DNA of 51,828 nucleotides from Lineolata rhizophorae (GCA_010093515.1 MU001704.1:1-51828), one strand, 5' to 3'. Numbered from the stretch's first letter, positions 23,000-35,906 are shown. Notes: a model not told the origin generated them from the sequence alone. Numbers and translations: made by a program.

Positions 23000-24386
23000 T
23001 ATTGCTATACCGAGAAACTAGAATGCGTCGCGAACCGGAAACGTCATATAATTTTGGGATGTTTTTTCACACATTCAAGGTCAAGTTTGGGACATCTTTT
23101 ACTATTCCTCTTGTGCAAATCTGCCTTATCCTTTTTTCTTTTTGGTTGCTTTTTAGCAACTTGCTTGATCTCCTTGCCAGCCAAGCCCATGTGATTGGGC
23201 CCGCATGCGAGTTACTGCCCCACTCTCGAATTCTCCTGTTCTTTGTCTAAATAATAGCCAGCCCCCTTTTTGTGCCGGACGCCAATTCAACAACAAATCC
23301 ATGCCGTCATTTATGACGAGCAGCCCTTGGCGATTCCTCCTTTGTTTCCTATGTCGAATATATTTCTTCCATCACATGTTGATGTTGTCATCGGATTTAT
23401 AGTCTCAGCCTCACGGCACCTATGGGTGAACAGACGTTTCAGACCTTGATCAGACTGGGAGGGAAAGATTGCAGATTTTTTTTTCAAATGGGCGGGCAAC
23501 TAGCGTGACATCGGTATCATATATCGGGCAGGCAGTATGAGGCTTATCCGGTAAACTTTTGCTTTCAGTTTTTGGGCCCTTGTGGGGAAATGGTATGGTA
23601 TGGTAGCGCATGGGACTTTACGAACTTGCAGTTTTCCGTGTCTATTGTTCACGTCCGTTCAGACGGTTCACGAAACGGTATGAATAAAATGAACATGTAA
23701 AATTTCGTATGGCTTAGTAGTGAGTGATGCATCTAGACTTTCATATACTGTACTAAGCAGCGAGCTCCTCAAAATAGCAACGGAAGTCCATAATGACGGG
23801 ATTATAAATCCATTGAGTTCGGTCTGGACTTCTAACCCACTTGTCATACCGCTTAAGCATGAGGTTGAAATCTGAGTATGAGCAATGTCGCTCTTGTTCA
23901 GTGAGGGCCAGAAGATTCGGGCTGCTATTGAAAAATGTACATCAATACCTAATCACCGGTGGAAAAGTGCCAAATCATTCTTTTCCAGGCGGGAATGTAT
24001 TTGGCGCAGCATGCTGACTAGAGATACGGCAAGCCAGCCCAGTAAGCTACTGTTCCACCATCTGTTGGTCGAACACACTGCATCCAACATGACGCGCAGC
24101 CATGACCATATATACATAGAACGATCAAACTCTGAGCGGAGAGTTGCGCGGGTAACGGCTACTCAATCACAAGACCGCTCGCATATCCACTTTCAGTGCC
24201 TCTAGAGCGTCCTCTCTCTAAAGCAATGTTGTACAGGACAAGGCCATAAGCCTATCCGTATAGCGAAAGAAACATTAGAACAACGCCAAACCTGTAATGC
24301 AACAAGTCCCCCCGGCTCTAAAAATAAATATAGCAACCGGATACCCGCTCTTCGTTCCAAGTTTCTGCCAAAGAATGAATGTTGTT
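23000..24386. other. Convergent region between kinase-like gene and Lon gene
   Basis: About 1.4 kb between convergent genes. It holds T-rich stretches (CTTATCCTTTTTTCTTTTTGG near 23127) and a possible polyadenylation signal (GAATAAAATG near 23680). The plus open frame at 23885-24205 shows no domain. Nothing else recognised. Confidence 0.5.
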
Positions 24387-27300
24387 TTAGACGGTAGGAC
24401 CAACATCGTCGCTTCCGCTCTCGCCGCTCTCGTACCCAGAATCTTCTTCCTTTAATGCCTTCTTAGATCGAGACGGTTTCTTCAGCTCGCTCTTCCAGAG
24501 CTTGTTGGCCGCATCCTTATCGAGGTTGGGGAAAACGACGTCAAAAACTTCGGAATACCAGCTGACGGGCTTTCCCTCGATGCCTTCTTTGATGTTCTAG
24601 CGAGAATGTCAGCAATCGCAAGACCCGGTTCCTTCAAGGAGCCAAACCTACCTCAGGCAGTTCCAGCCAGTCGCTCAAGTTGTCGTGTGGAAATAGGATG
24701 GTCTTGGCCCCCGCTCTCCTAGCAGCAACAGTCTTCTCTCGCAGACCTCCAATCCGCAACACCTTCCCGGTGACGGTAAGCTCACCCGTCATTGCAATTG
24801 TCGGATCCAGTGCTTTGTTCAGTGCCAAGCTAAGCAAACTGGTAGCCATCGTGATGCCAGCGCTAGGACCGTCCTTCTGTACCGCGCCCTCGGGGCAATG
24901 CAAGTGAATGTGCGCGTGGTCAAAGAACCGATTTCCGGGGAAGTCTTTCGCCATGACAGACTTCGCAAATGAATAGGCGATGGCGGTTGATTCTTTCATC
25001 ACCGGCTTCAAGTTACCCGTCCGTTCCAGGCCAGGTTTCGAGTCGTGCGTGAGGACAGACTCCAAGATCGATTCAACATATAGAGCCGCTCCTCCAAGTT
25101 GGGTCCAGGCCAAGCCCATCACCACACCTGTCGGCGTCGTTTCGTAAAGCCGATCGGCAGTAAACACTGGTGGACCAACGTAGTCCTTGAGATTATCTTT
25201 CCCGATCGCTACATGAACTGAATCAGGCACTTTGAGTGGAACCCTGGGCTGCTCTGTAGTCTCCTTATCCATGTTCTCCGGTGTTTCCTTGACGTCGGTA
25301 TTATCCTTACTAGCCTCCTCCTGGGCTTCTTTGCCCTCCACTGTCAATGCCTTGTCCTCTGAAAGAATGTCTTCGCCAATGTCCTGAATAATCTTCAATG
25401 CGGATTTCCTATAGACCTTTTCGATCTGCTTCTTAAGATTCCGGACTCCGCTTTCGCGGCAGTATTTGTTAATGAGCTCCAATATGGCATCTTCGTCGAT
25501 TTGAACGTCGACATCTTTTAGCCCGCTTGATTCCTTTGCCTGAGGCGCTAGGTACCTTTGGGCGATGGCCATCTTCTCATCTGTCACGTAGCCGGATAAA
25601 GAAATCATTTCCATTCGATCGAGGAGTGGTCTCGGGATCGTGTCCGTCATGTTTGCAGTGCAAACAAACAAGACCCTAGAGAGATCCACAGGAACGTCCA
25701 TATAATGATCCAGAAACGAGTTGTTTTGCTCCGGGTCCAGCAATTCCAGCAAGGCAGAGGCCGGATCACCCTGGTGACCCCGTCCGATCTTGTCCACCTC
25801 GTCTATTAACACAAGGGGGTTTTCTGTTTGGCATTTTTTAAGCGCCTGGATGATGCGACCCGGCAGGGCTCCGACATAAGTTCTCCTGTGACCCTTGATC
25901 TCGGCGACATCTGTTAATCCTCCAACGCTGAACCTATAGTATTGACGGTTCAAAGCTCGCGCGATCGACTTGCCAATGCTCGTTTTGCCAACACCAGGAG
26001 GTCCAACCAAACAGAGAATCTTTCCTTCCACAGTTCCGCGCAGCTTTCCGACAGCGATGAACTCTAGAATCCGGTCCTTGACATCTTTTAGTCCATGGTG
26101 GTCCTCGTCTAGAACGGTCATAGCGTGGCTGATACCGAAATTCTCCGCGCTACGTTGGCCCCAGGGAATCTGCGTCAGCCAGTCGAGGTAGTTTCGAGTA
26201 ACGTTGAATTCAGAGGCCGCAGGTTCGAGATGTTGCAGTTTATTCAATTCCTCGTCGAAAACTTTGACGACCGCTTCCGGCATCTTGAGCTTGTTCGCCT
26301 TTTCCTTGAACTTCTCCACCAACTTATCTTTGCCATCGGACTCGATACCGAGTTCTCGCTTAATGCCTTTCATCTGCTCCATAAGCCAGTATTCGCGTTG
26401 CCGTTGCGTGATCTTGCTCTCCACGTCCTTTGATATCCTAGCCTGGAGTTCCGCGTTCATCAGCTCATTCTTCAGAACTGTCAAAGCTTTGTGTACTCGG
26501 TCCCGGATATTGAGCGATTCCAGAACCTCTTGCAGGTCCCGCGGCTCGCCCCCGGCAACTGCGGCAGCGAAGTCAGCAAGTCTTGCCGGATCCTCGCCAA
26601 CGTTCCCAGCACTCTGGCTCATAGTGAATGTCTGGATTTGATCCCGGAAGAGTACGTTGATTGTGGCAATCTGCTTGAAAACGCCCACCAGCTCATTTAC
26701 TATCGCACGGATGTTCCGCTGGTCTTCCTTGTCGTACGGTTCGTCGATCATATTTTCGACATTAACCAAACTCACGGGATACTTGCGCAAGAATGAAATC
26801 GGGCCGTACTGAGTAGTAGGCTTCGATTGAGCTTTGGGTTGCTGTTCTGTTTGGCCCTCCTCGAAACTTGCCACGACGTCACCTTTCTTCTCTTGGCTTT
26901 CGCATTCCCGTTCTTTGCCCTGCTGCTCTTCCTTGAACGTAGAATCGACGATCGCAGTTGACGCCTTCCTCTCGTTGGACTGACCAGGTTGGATTATGGA
27001 CGACAGCTTTATCCGGCGGTGCGGATACAGCACCACAGTCATAGTAGGCACCTCACCCTGCACGGGAAACTGACTGGTGACCTGGCAGAATGTGCCGACG
27101 TCGTAGACGTCGTCGACGCTATCAATCGTATCTTTATCGGCCGACTCGTCCCTGAGCAAAAAAGCGCCAATGTATGGCTGTCCCCGCCTTATAGTCTCGG
27201 TAATGGCGTTGGCGACGTCAGGGTTACGGATCGTAATCGCCTTGTAGAATCCCGGGAAAAGCGGCCGCTTCGCTATCGGTATTGCCATGACCTGCGGATA

Positions 27301-27813
27301 GACATCTGGAACCGTGGGCTTCGACAGGGCCCGTTCCGAAGATGCCTTCCGTCGTCGACTAGGACCATCGCCTCCGTCGCTTGATCCCGAGTCTCCACCG
27401 GCGCCGCCCGCGGCGGCACCTTTCCCATCTGAGCCCGACTGGGACGGTATCGGCTCTGGTGCTTTGGTCTTGCTTTCCTGCGCAGATTCGTCTCGCCTAG
27501 TCTCTTTAAGCGCATTATCTTCCCCGTGTTTATCATCTTTGCCTTCTTCACCTTGAGAGTCTCGTTTCGGTTCCTGCGGATCATCTTTTCGTCTCCATGC
27601 TGATGACGAGAAGCTCCGCGCGGTGGCAATATCAAGACGAGGCCAAAGGGAGCGGGCGGACGACGCCGGGAGCGCAACGTTTGTTCTCGTTGGTATCCGA
27701 TGCTGTATCGTCTGTTGCGCGCGTGGCGGGGCCCGCGAGAGTGTAAGTGGTATTGATGAGGACGCACACGGCTGAAGGGCTGCTCGTCGAAGGAAGCTCC
27801 TACTGCGGAGCAT
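24387..27813 (-). CDS. PIM1: Mitochondrial Lon protease (Pim1)
   Basis: ATP-dependent serine protease of the mitochondrial matrix that degrades misfolded and oxidised proteins and helps maintain mtDNA. Two exons (27813-24652 and 24596-24387) join in phase to 1123 aa. Order: basic mitochondrial presequence, a charged Glu/Lys/Ser linker, the N-terminal LON domain (from about 180, VMAIPIAKRPLFPGFYKAI), a coiled coil, and AAA+ with Walker A GPPGVGKT (Lys610) and Walker B NPLVLIDEVDK. The proteolytic domain has Ser984 in KDGPSAGIT and Lys1027 in GGLREK, 43 residues apart as in the E. coli Ser-Lys dyad. Acidic inserts within the LON and AAA-small regions (KEEQQGKERECESQEKK, KEAQEEASKDNTDVKE) are usual in fungal Pim1. 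The C-terminal tail is acidic/Ser-rich (SGYESGESGSDD). Complete and ordinary. Confidence 0.96.
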
Positions 27814-28307
27814 TTTTAGAGATAGAAGTCGAAGGCTTTAGGAAACGAACGATGTATTGCAGACCAGAAAAGTTGCTGAGTGGAAAAAGGCTCCTTTGAC
27901 GAATGCGAAGAATGCTGCGCGGAATGCAAATACACTACGAGAGCCGGGGTGCATTGGGCCGTGGCGGACGGCAGCGACGCTGGGGACTCGAACGCGAGGA
28001 AGGTCCGCCCGTTTGTAATGGTGGATGACGCCGAGCTACGCCGATAATTTTGCAGCCACACCGGGCCGGGGGGCGAACCAGCCACACCCTTTCAGCCACT
28101 CGAGCAACCTCCGCCCGTCGCTTACTAAGCACTCTTGGTCCATGCCGGCCGCGTCAATGTCATTTCTCCTTCTGAGACAATCTCTAGTATTTGATAGATA
28201 TTTACGGTGCGTATATACTAATTCTGACATTGATGCCATTCTTTGGATACAAAACCGCGCACATTTCACATCCCAACCACCCCAAAACCTGCGCTCGCGA
28301 AAGTCGC
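27814..28307. promoter_or_regulatory. Lon promoter / LPMO 3' flank
   Basis: 494 bp between two minus-strand genes. The Lon leader probably lies near 27815-28000. No heat-shock element array or other motif is clear enough to name. Confidence 0.45.
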
Positions 28308-29226
28308 TCAACCGGTCCACACTACGAAAATCATTAGCAAGTCCTTCCTTCCATGATCACGCGCAATGGTTTGCAAATTAACTTACGTGCGGGGCCGGGC
28401 ATTTCGTACGTAGTATCGGTCGTCGCATCTGGTGCGTCGATGTTCATGGTAAAGCCGGGCTCCTGGCCTGTGTATGCTCCCGGGAACGAGACGAGATAGT
28501 CGCCTGACGGGACGCCGGTGCCGGAGCCCGTCACGGTCAACTGAGCGCACTCGGGATAGACTATGCCATGCGTTAGTTCACTTTGCCCGTGCATCGCGAT
28601 TGTGCCAAGGGTCGACCAGCTCACATTGAGGGTTTCCGGCCTGGTGAAGAGCGACGATCTCGTGTCGGATCATGTAGTCGCCCGGGGCGAGGTTCTCCGG
28701 AATTGTGGAGGTCCATGAAAGCGTGTCGACGACCTGGTCGCCAGCCCACGTGCCGCCGCGTCGCGGCCCGCTAATGAGGCCGGCCTCGTCGACCTTGAAC
28801 CAGACGGTGCCGCTTCCATCCCAGTCGTTGCAGCCAGAGTCGGGGCATTTGGCCATGTAGACGAAAACGGGCGCCGGACGGTGGGTCCACTGGTACCAAT
28901 GGACCTCGAGATCAGTGCCCGCCGTGATCTCTCCGATGGGGCCAGTGCCTAGTGCACCATTGTTGTTACACCGGATCTTCACCGTCGAGAGATCTGCCGT
29001 CAACAACGGGTCGTACGTGCTCCATTCACGCTGGATGGATGTCTGGCCGGACGGGCTGTTGTACGGTTGCCAACTTTGTGGAATGGTCAGTTTTGCCCGG
29101 CCCTCAAGTGATATTAGAGCCACCTTACCCGTCGTAAGTTTCACCGTCCATGATGTAAGTGCCGACACCGCCGTGGGCCGCTACCAGAGAGGCAAATAAT
29201 ACCAAAGCAAAAATCGGAATCTTCAT
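28308..29226 (-). CDS. AA9 lytic polysaccharide monooxygenase, secreted
   Basis: Copper-dependent oxidative enzyme that breaks glycosidic bonds in cellulose (or xyloglucan and similar), secreted outside the cell. Exons 29226-29129, 29073-28625, 28560-28387 and 28321-28308 join in phase to 244 aa. A 17-residue signal peptide (MKIPIFALVLFASLVAA) is followed directly by His18, which becomes the N-terminal copper-binding His1. The second brace histidine is in WTHRPAPV (His97). Other family marks are VYMAKCP, GTVWFKVDEAGL, RHEIVALH with the second-shell His, and FYPECAQL with the axial Tyr. There is no CBM1 or linker, so it is a stand-alone catalytic module. The last exon of 14 nt codes only for the end of LWTG plus the stop. 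An in-frame ATG at 29322 was not used because it would bury the signal peptide. Substrate and C1/C4 preference cannot be read here. Confidence 0.93.
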
Positions 29227-29352
29227 GGCTGCTTCTTCGCTCTGTTTGTCGTCGGTACTGTCTTCCAAGATGTGCTCGTGCCAAGAGTAGCAGTGAGTCT
29301 TACTTATGTACAAGGCTGCCACGAGGCAAGACTGGGCACTGCGGATATCCTA

Positions 29353-29367
29353 CGATTATATATAATA
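29353..29367 (-). promoter_or_regulatory. TATA box candidate of the LPMO gene
   Basis: The minus strand reads TATTATATATAATC about 130 bp before the LPMO start codon, a strong TATA-type core promoter as often found in carbon-regulated secreted-enzyme genes. Confidence 0.6.
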
Positions 29368-30195
29368 GCACGACATCAGGCATGGACTAGGATGCTGTCT
29401 TGTGACATGCTTCATATAAAGGTGGGAGTCAAGGCCCTTCCCTGGATGACATCACCTTAGCAACTAGCCACAAAAGCCCAGTAGAAGCACGCACTATTGG
29501 TGTCTGCGCTCTCCCATGCATTTGGGGCGTGAAGGATAATATGGACAATATGAACCAAAGCCTTAGCGTAGGCACCCGACGACGGGCGCTGGACGGGTGG
29601 AGTGCACGGCGCCCAGCTCTTCAATGTGGTCTCTGCAGTATGTTGAAAGTCATTTGCCCAGCCAATCATACTACGGTTGGCCGCCAAAAGGGAAGGAAAT
29701 TAGCTGGGTGGTCCCTCCGCTTAGGAAACGATTTTCCCGCCAAGCATCATATATGAAAAGCTTGATTTACCAACAAGCGGGCATCCCTCGTCCCCTTCCT
29801 CCGGACCAGATGTGGTTAAGGCACCAGACCTTTCAACCTCAGTGAGAACGTTTCTGGAACTGTGTGGCAACACCTCAGGGATTTCTATGCGACCCTTTAA
29901 TTATCACGGAGCGCGATTGCTCTCATTATTACTAGAAATGCATGAGTGTAGGCAGTCACTAAACAACAGATAGATACCACATGCTACCTTTCACACAAGA
30001 TGTAAGTCCAGACTCAATACTTCGACCGTCTCTAGAAATCCCAGGGAGCCCCTACGTCAAAAACTATACTAGATCTGCTATTATGTGGATATCCATGGCA
30101 CGGGCTGCAAACGGGACTGGTTGCGCGCTCGGCACAAGATGGTCCGTGGCGCACCCGGTCCGTCACGGCGCACTCCCTTGACATTGCAATATATT

Positions 30196-30229
30196 GCGGG
30201 GTGCATTGCCGTTCCTGCGGGGTGTGGGG
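30196..30229 (+). promoter_or_regulatory. Cluster of three CreA-type carbon-repression sites
   Basis: GCGGGG at 30196-30201, GCGGGG at 30217-30222 and GTGGGG at 30224-30229 all fit the CreA/Mig1 consensus SYGGRG. Closely spaced pairs are the functional form in studied fungi. They lie about 970-1000 bp upstream of the AA9 start codon. The consensus is short, so chance is possible. Confidence 0.4.
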
Positions 30230-31248
30230 AAAATAAAGAGCCACCAACGGAGAGATGGCCGACACATCCGCCAGGCTCACGTGTCAAACGGCTCTTTTTA
30301 TTGTGGGTTATGCTGCTGTCTGGCTAGTTGCCTACCCGTCTGGCGCTCACCTCTACGCGGGAACCGATGCCGAGCCGTTTTGATTAAATGAGGTGGTTTT
30401 TCAACACTGCCGGTTCCGGTGGCCCGGCACATGCAATAGGCGGTACGTTAAGAATATTGAGTGGCGTCGTAGATGCCACAAGGGCAAGCGAAAAGGAAGT
30501 CTTCGAGACCGCCTCAGGTTGCAGCCGAGTGACGATCAGGAGTGATTATTGTTTACTTGCCGCTACTTATACACACATTAGGTCTCCTGTCCCTGTGGTT
30601 CGGCCGGAGAATAGACGGAATTTCGAAGCCCGAAAGCAACCCGAATACAACCGTCGTCTTTAGCAGAAAGATCGCCGACACCGGATCTACGAATAGGGTA
30701 ACGTAAATATCAGTCTAGGAACGCGAATTTAAGCCTTCTTAGCATATTCTAGAGGCCCGTATACAGCTCAACCTATCGCTTATAAACTTCTCAAAATCCA
30801 GGGTGCTGGTTGGTATATTTGGGCTCTGAAGAGTTGCCAGGCTTAAATTAATAACTGTTCCACCCCAGCCACATCAAACTTCTTGTTGCAGGACACCAAC
30901 AAACAACCAAATCTCACGAAACTTGGTCATATTTACTATCGCCTCTAGTAACGAATGCACTCAAATGCTAAGGCGCTAGAAAACATGATGCATACTGATC
31001 TCTGTATTTCGACTCCAATATACCTAGTGCAATGAATAGAGGAGACAGACGCTTATGTAGGATATATTTCGAGCCATGATGGCAACAAGTGCATGATAGC
31101 TGTCAAGCTTGAAACAACCGTCTCGAGCAAGCTCGGAGCAATGAACACGAACACAAATGCAATAGAACCACCCTAGTGAGAGCCAAGCTGATATAAGCTT
31201 TTGAAATTTGCTAATGAGTTAGAAAATCCTGGGAACCAGCTTCCAATT

Positions 31249-34200
31249 TCACTTCCAAGCGTTTAGCCCGGCCCAAGGGTCGTTGGCCGTCGACTGATGC
31301 TGCGACTGAGAACCCGGCGTTTCTCGCCGCTGGGGGACGTGCGCATAGCCCCCGGGCCCAGACGGATAATTGCCCGTGATGCTCGAGTAGTCCTGCGTTG
31401 GCGGTGGCCCAGGTGGCGGAGGCGGAGGGACATAACCTGGCGGCATGTACGACTGCGACTGGCGCTGCTGGGGTGGGACCTGAGTTGTGGTAGGCGGATA
31501 CTGGTAGCCCTGTCCGGGAGGCGGTGAGAAGAATTGTTGTTGCGGCGGGGGTGAGACAGGTCCATAATTATTCGGGTTGTACGGTTCGCGAGACTGAGCT
31601 GTCTGGTAAGACTCTCGCCGAGGCGGGCCGCCTGGGTACATGCCGTTCGATGAAGATTGCTGCTGGTAGGGCTGCGGCGATTGGGTTCCGTAATGAGTCC
31701 CAGTCACGCCTTGCATCGGGTTGTATCTTGGAGTGACTGGCGGTGACCCGGCGGGATTGTATGGTTGGCTGTACGAAGGGGTCTGATTTAGTGGAGGCGG
31801 ACGCCCACTTTGCTTCTTCAAAGGTGAGGCCGGAGACTTTGAGGGCTCCATTGACATTCGCTCCATAAGTTCCTTGAGCCGTTCTCGTTCCACATCAGCC
31901 TGTGCGCCTTGGTTGGATGCTCTAGTCGCTTCAATCTGGCTTAGCAACTGGCCGCCTTCGGACCTTCGGTTGTTGACAAAGGTTTCCACGTTCTTCTGAA
32001 GGCTCTCGACAGTCTCTTTCATCTCCGAATAAAATCCTTGAGCCCGCATCAGGCCAGCGATTAGATCGTTGAAAGCCTGGAACACTTTCCTGTACCTGCT
32101 CATCACGGATGTGCGCTGTCTCGCGAGAGACTCATACTTGCTCTGCTCGGATCGCACCCGCTTGTCCTGAAGCAAATCACTGTATATTCGGGTGAGCTCT
32201 TTCATGAGAGATGCCTGCTTGTGATTTGCTTGCAAGAGACGGTTTTGGTGGGGCCGGAATTTCTCAAGCTCCGCCTTGAATAGCTGCGTTTCCTGATTCG
32301 TGATTGACTTCTTATTCAAAATCAAGACGTTGGAAATGTCATCATTGTGGACCTGGGAAGCATTAGCGTGTGGAAGAGACAAGATCATGGTATCCGAAAA
32401 CCGACCTTTTCTTTCAAATCCTTAAGCACTTGGGCTCGTTCGCGCTTAATGAGGTTCAACTTCCGCAGTATATCCTCAACCGCAGCAACCTGCTCCGCCA
32501 CGCTAGGCCCGCCCTCACCATAATCTTCGTCAAGAAGCGACGGCTCCGAGGCGGAACTGGGGCTGCTGATGCTCTTGCTCCTGGCGCTCCCTGCCTTGAT
32601 CATCGCCCGCTGGTATAGCACGTCCGCTTCATCGGTCTCTCCCGCGGACCGCATCTCATCGAAATCCGACTCGTACTGACGGAACGTGCTGTACAACTGC
32701 GCGTCGCTCGTTCCAGCCTCCTCAATCGCTCCTCGGTAGTTTCGAATATCGCTCCGAAGAGTCGACGTCAATCTCGAGCTCGGTTGCTGCGTCCATTCGG
32801 CGCCATACTTGGACCGCATCTTCTCACACACGCTCTCTTCCATATCTAGCGTCTTCAGGCTCTGGTCTAGCATGGAATTGATCTCCGACTTCTCGGAACT
32901 CAATTCGTCAAATGCGTTATGGAACGGAGAGTGCCCAGCAAGTTCTTCGCACCATCTCCGGAACTCTTCATCCACCGTGTCCTGGTCGGCGCCACCCTTC
33001 AGGATGTTAAGGCTATCCGGAAGCTTTAAATAGTCCAAACTCGCCGCCATCTCGCCGTTTGCCGTCTCAACCTTCTCGGTCTCGGCTCGTACCAACTTCG
33101 CCTTCTCTTCGTCATAAAGACTTGCAGATTCGGTTACAGACATGGGAACGATCCGCTGGAAGATATCCGGTCCGATTATCCGCTGGATATCTTGTCCTTG
33201 GTAGAGCTCGCTGACTGGAATCGCCTTTGCTGCCGGAAGCTTTGGGACGCCGGTAAGAGAAGCTTCGCTGGGGATCGGCTGGTGGTAGATGAAATCGTTG
33301 TCTTTCATAAATTCCGCAACTTTATCCTGAATGTTCGAGAGATGTCTCTTAGTTAGGTCGGCGAGGACGGGACCAGTCTCCACGCTGAGATTAGAGTTGG
33401 AGGGAACACTTCCGGGAAAGGAATTCGCGATTCTGTTTCCGTCACGACATTGCGCCTCGGCCACTTGCAACCTGCAAATAGCTAAGCCGTGGGAATTCGC
33501 GTCGTTGTCTGCTAGAGCTTGGTAGTACTGGGCTAAGGAGGCCATGTAATTCGCTTTGATCTAGGCCTGGTTAGCCAAAGCTGCAAGTATCCCTTGTGTT
33601 GAGAGCCATCATACCTGCACCATCAAAAGCCAAACCTTCTCAAAAATAGCCCTGTTGACGTTTTCCTGCACGCCTTCCCAAGCTTGATTGTACAGATAAG
33701 CCGCCTGGCTAGCTAACTTCGCAAGCAGGCCCACCTTTTTGCCATCCGTAATTTGCTTCTCCAAAAATACCTCTTGTCCCTGGGCCAGCATGATCACGAT
33801 CAATGTCTTGATCGTATCCCTACTCAAGTCGGTCGAGGGCGCGTGAAGGAAGTTCTCGTTGATGTAGGTGAACATGCCGGCGGAGGCTTGGAAGGAATGA
33901 TAGGCGGTTTTGAGGCCCGTCTCCTCATGGCGATTCTGGTTTGCGGCGTGGCAAGAGAGGACGGCCGAGATATTAAATATTACGGAAGCTTTCTCGTATG
34001 CCAGGGAGTACTGCGAGGTAGGCTTGTGGGTAAACGCGTCGAACCTACACGCGACGATCCGACGTTAGCGGGGCACTCCGGGAGTGTACGGGAGCTGGCG
34101 TCACTGACCATGTGAACGAAATCTTGATGTGGTTCTCGTCGACCGGGAAGCGGAGATCCAGCAGCTCGAGTTGTCCATAGTACCGGTAGAGCAGATCACG

Positions 34201-34383
34201 TCCCGCTGCGCTGTCCTTGCCCGCGCCTCGCATGTCCTGCCTCAGGCGGTTCAGAGTGGCGCATTCTTCGGCGTAACGCTCGGGGTCATCGCCGTACGTC
34301 TGGCGGATGTAGGCCTTGAGAGGTGCGATCCAGTCTATCTCGTTTGTCTGCTTGAGCGGGCTCGACAGCATCGGCGCCTGCAT
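31249..34383 (-). CDS. BRO1: Bro1-domain vacuolar sorting protein
   Basis: ESCRT-associated adaptor of the endosome. It binds Snf7/ESCRT-III and helps deubiquitinate cargo before sorting into multivesicular bodies. Exons 34383-34109, 34044-33615, 33560-32406 and 32352-31249 join in phase to 987 aa. Residues 1 to about 390 are the BRO1 domain (NEIDWIAPLKAYIRQTYGDD, YYGQLELLDLRFPVDE, SVIFNISAVLSC, HAPSTDLSRDTIKTLIVIML). The coiled-coil V-domain follows (YDEEKAKLVRAE, SRLTSTLRSDIRNYR, VHNDDISNVLILNKK, FRPHQNRLLQANHKQASLM). The C-terminal 180 residues are Pro/Gln/Tyr-rich with PPPPPPGPPP. The opening PMLSSPLKQTNEIDW is the Bro1 type, not the PalA/Rim20 type. The first donor is GTCAGT, an acceptable variant. 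Confidence 0.94.
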
Positions 34384-35906
34384 GGTTGCGGCGACGAGGG
34401 GCGGTCACCACGCCCGGGGTGGGTTCTAGCTTTGGTACTTCGTCAGTCGTGTCACTCTCCAATTTCGTCGGGATCGAGCTGTGAGAGCGACCCAGCGAAG
34501 AAACCGGGCGCGTACCTGTGCGCGACGGCGTGGACAGTTCGGGAGACTTGGTACTAAGTAGTAGCTGCCGGGAGGCGCTGTGTCACTGGGGTGCGGTGCA
34601 AGGTGTGCAAAGGCAGGGCAGCCACTTGCTCCTGCAGGCGCGATTGTTGAAGCTTTCGGCAGGGTCCTCGTTAGTTAGGGGGCGCGTTTCCAAGCGTTAG
34701 TGTGCGCAGGACGTACTGTAGGCACGCCCGCACGTTGGGCCGATGTGCCTGTCCCGCGGCGGGTCGGGTGGCTTGATGCTTCGGTGCTGCTGACAGGCGG
34801 GGATCCAGCCAAGAGTGCCGATTGCTCCTCCCGGAGCAGGCACCGCGCGAAATCGGCCTCGAGTCGGACGGATTTGCAGGAGGCTACGCAGGCGTTTTGC
34901 GGCCGTTTGGAGAGCCGGCATGCGAGAAAGCACTGAGGCAGCCGTCCGCCAAGTTTCGTCGTCTGTCGCTGCCAGGCTTGGGTCGTCGGGCGGGCGTCTA
35001 AAGGCGGGCTGGCCGCCCTGGTCCGGCGCCCCTTCACGGGCGGTCCTGGCGGCTAGCCGCCACCTGCCTATCACGTACCCTTTCCAGGGTCTCCACGGCC
35101 TCTAGTGCGGCGTGCCAGACGCGGAGCGCTCTCATGGTGCACGCGAGAACTGCATAGGAGCAGGAAGAGCGGCGCTCGTCTCTCTCATCGAATCCTCGCG
35201 CGGCGAAAGTCTTGCGCGTTGCCGGGCCTAGCTCCAAGGGGCGTTGAACCTCCCCGCTTCCCGCGATAAGGGGGGCGAAGCATAGGGCTGGCCCGGGCTG
35301 CAGCTCAACCGCGCTCTGTCCCGCGCAACCCGTGCTGAATTTTGCGCTCCCCATGTCCCGGTCCGGCGCTTAGCGGGCGGCGCACGGCGGCTGTAGTAGA
35401 AGAAAAGAGTAAAGGACTCTTTTCCGACGTAGATTAAGCTATTGCGGCAGGTCTCGGCTGCGTGAAAGGGCGCACCATTCCATCCATTCACGCTTCGGAG
35501 CGGGGATACGTTAAGCGCCACCCCGCCAGCATTGTTCCCGGATATGCTTTGTGTACCACTTGGCGACTTTCCCGCCATCACAAACCGTCGTAGCCGAAAG
35601 CCTACCGAGAGTTGCTGGTCTTCAAAGTACCAAACTAGCAATTTATACATTCATTCTACTAGTTACATGTGCCGAATAGAGATGCGAGGCGCATCAAGTG
35701 ACTATATTTACAGTTCTTGAGCAGGGAGGTGTACAGTGACGGTTGCTTTTTGAACGTCTTACCCAGACAGTGCTAAACCATCCGACTCCACTAATGCACC
35801 CAAACGCTAAGTCAAACAAAATACCGACGCCATCCATCGGAGAGAACCGTCAGTATGTTACAGCATCTCAGTCCAAAATGGACAGAAGCCAAAATACGCC
35901 GTTGGC
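34384..35906. other. BRO1 upstream region / DnaJ 3' flank
   Basis: 1.5 kb between tandem minus-strand genes. 34570-35400 is GC-rich with chance frames on both strands. 35640-35900 is A/T-richer and probably includes the 3' UTR of the DnaJ gene. No gene or clear regulatory array seen. Confidence 0.5.

Larger units (their letters stand above)
29227..31248. other. Long upstream region of the LPMO gene / BRO1 3' flank
   Basis: Two kilobases without a supported gene. Besides the TATA box, three CreA-type SYGGRG sites cluster at 30196-30229, about 1 kb upstream of the LPMO start. The remainder is A/T-rich with short chance frames (for example plus 30388-30663). The 30780-31240 part probably includes the BRO1 3' UTR. 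Long promoters are common for regulated secreted enzymes. Confidence 0.5.

Noticed and set aside
29227-29322. Upstream in-frame start for the LPMO
   Set aside because: It would place about 30 polar residues before the hydrophobic signal peptide and prevent exposure of the copper-binding N-terminal His.
31249-34383. PalA/Rim20 (pH signalling) instead of Bro1
   Set aside because: The N-terminus PMLSSPLKQTNEIDWIAPLK and the V-domain match the Bro1 type. PalA has a different opening sequence.
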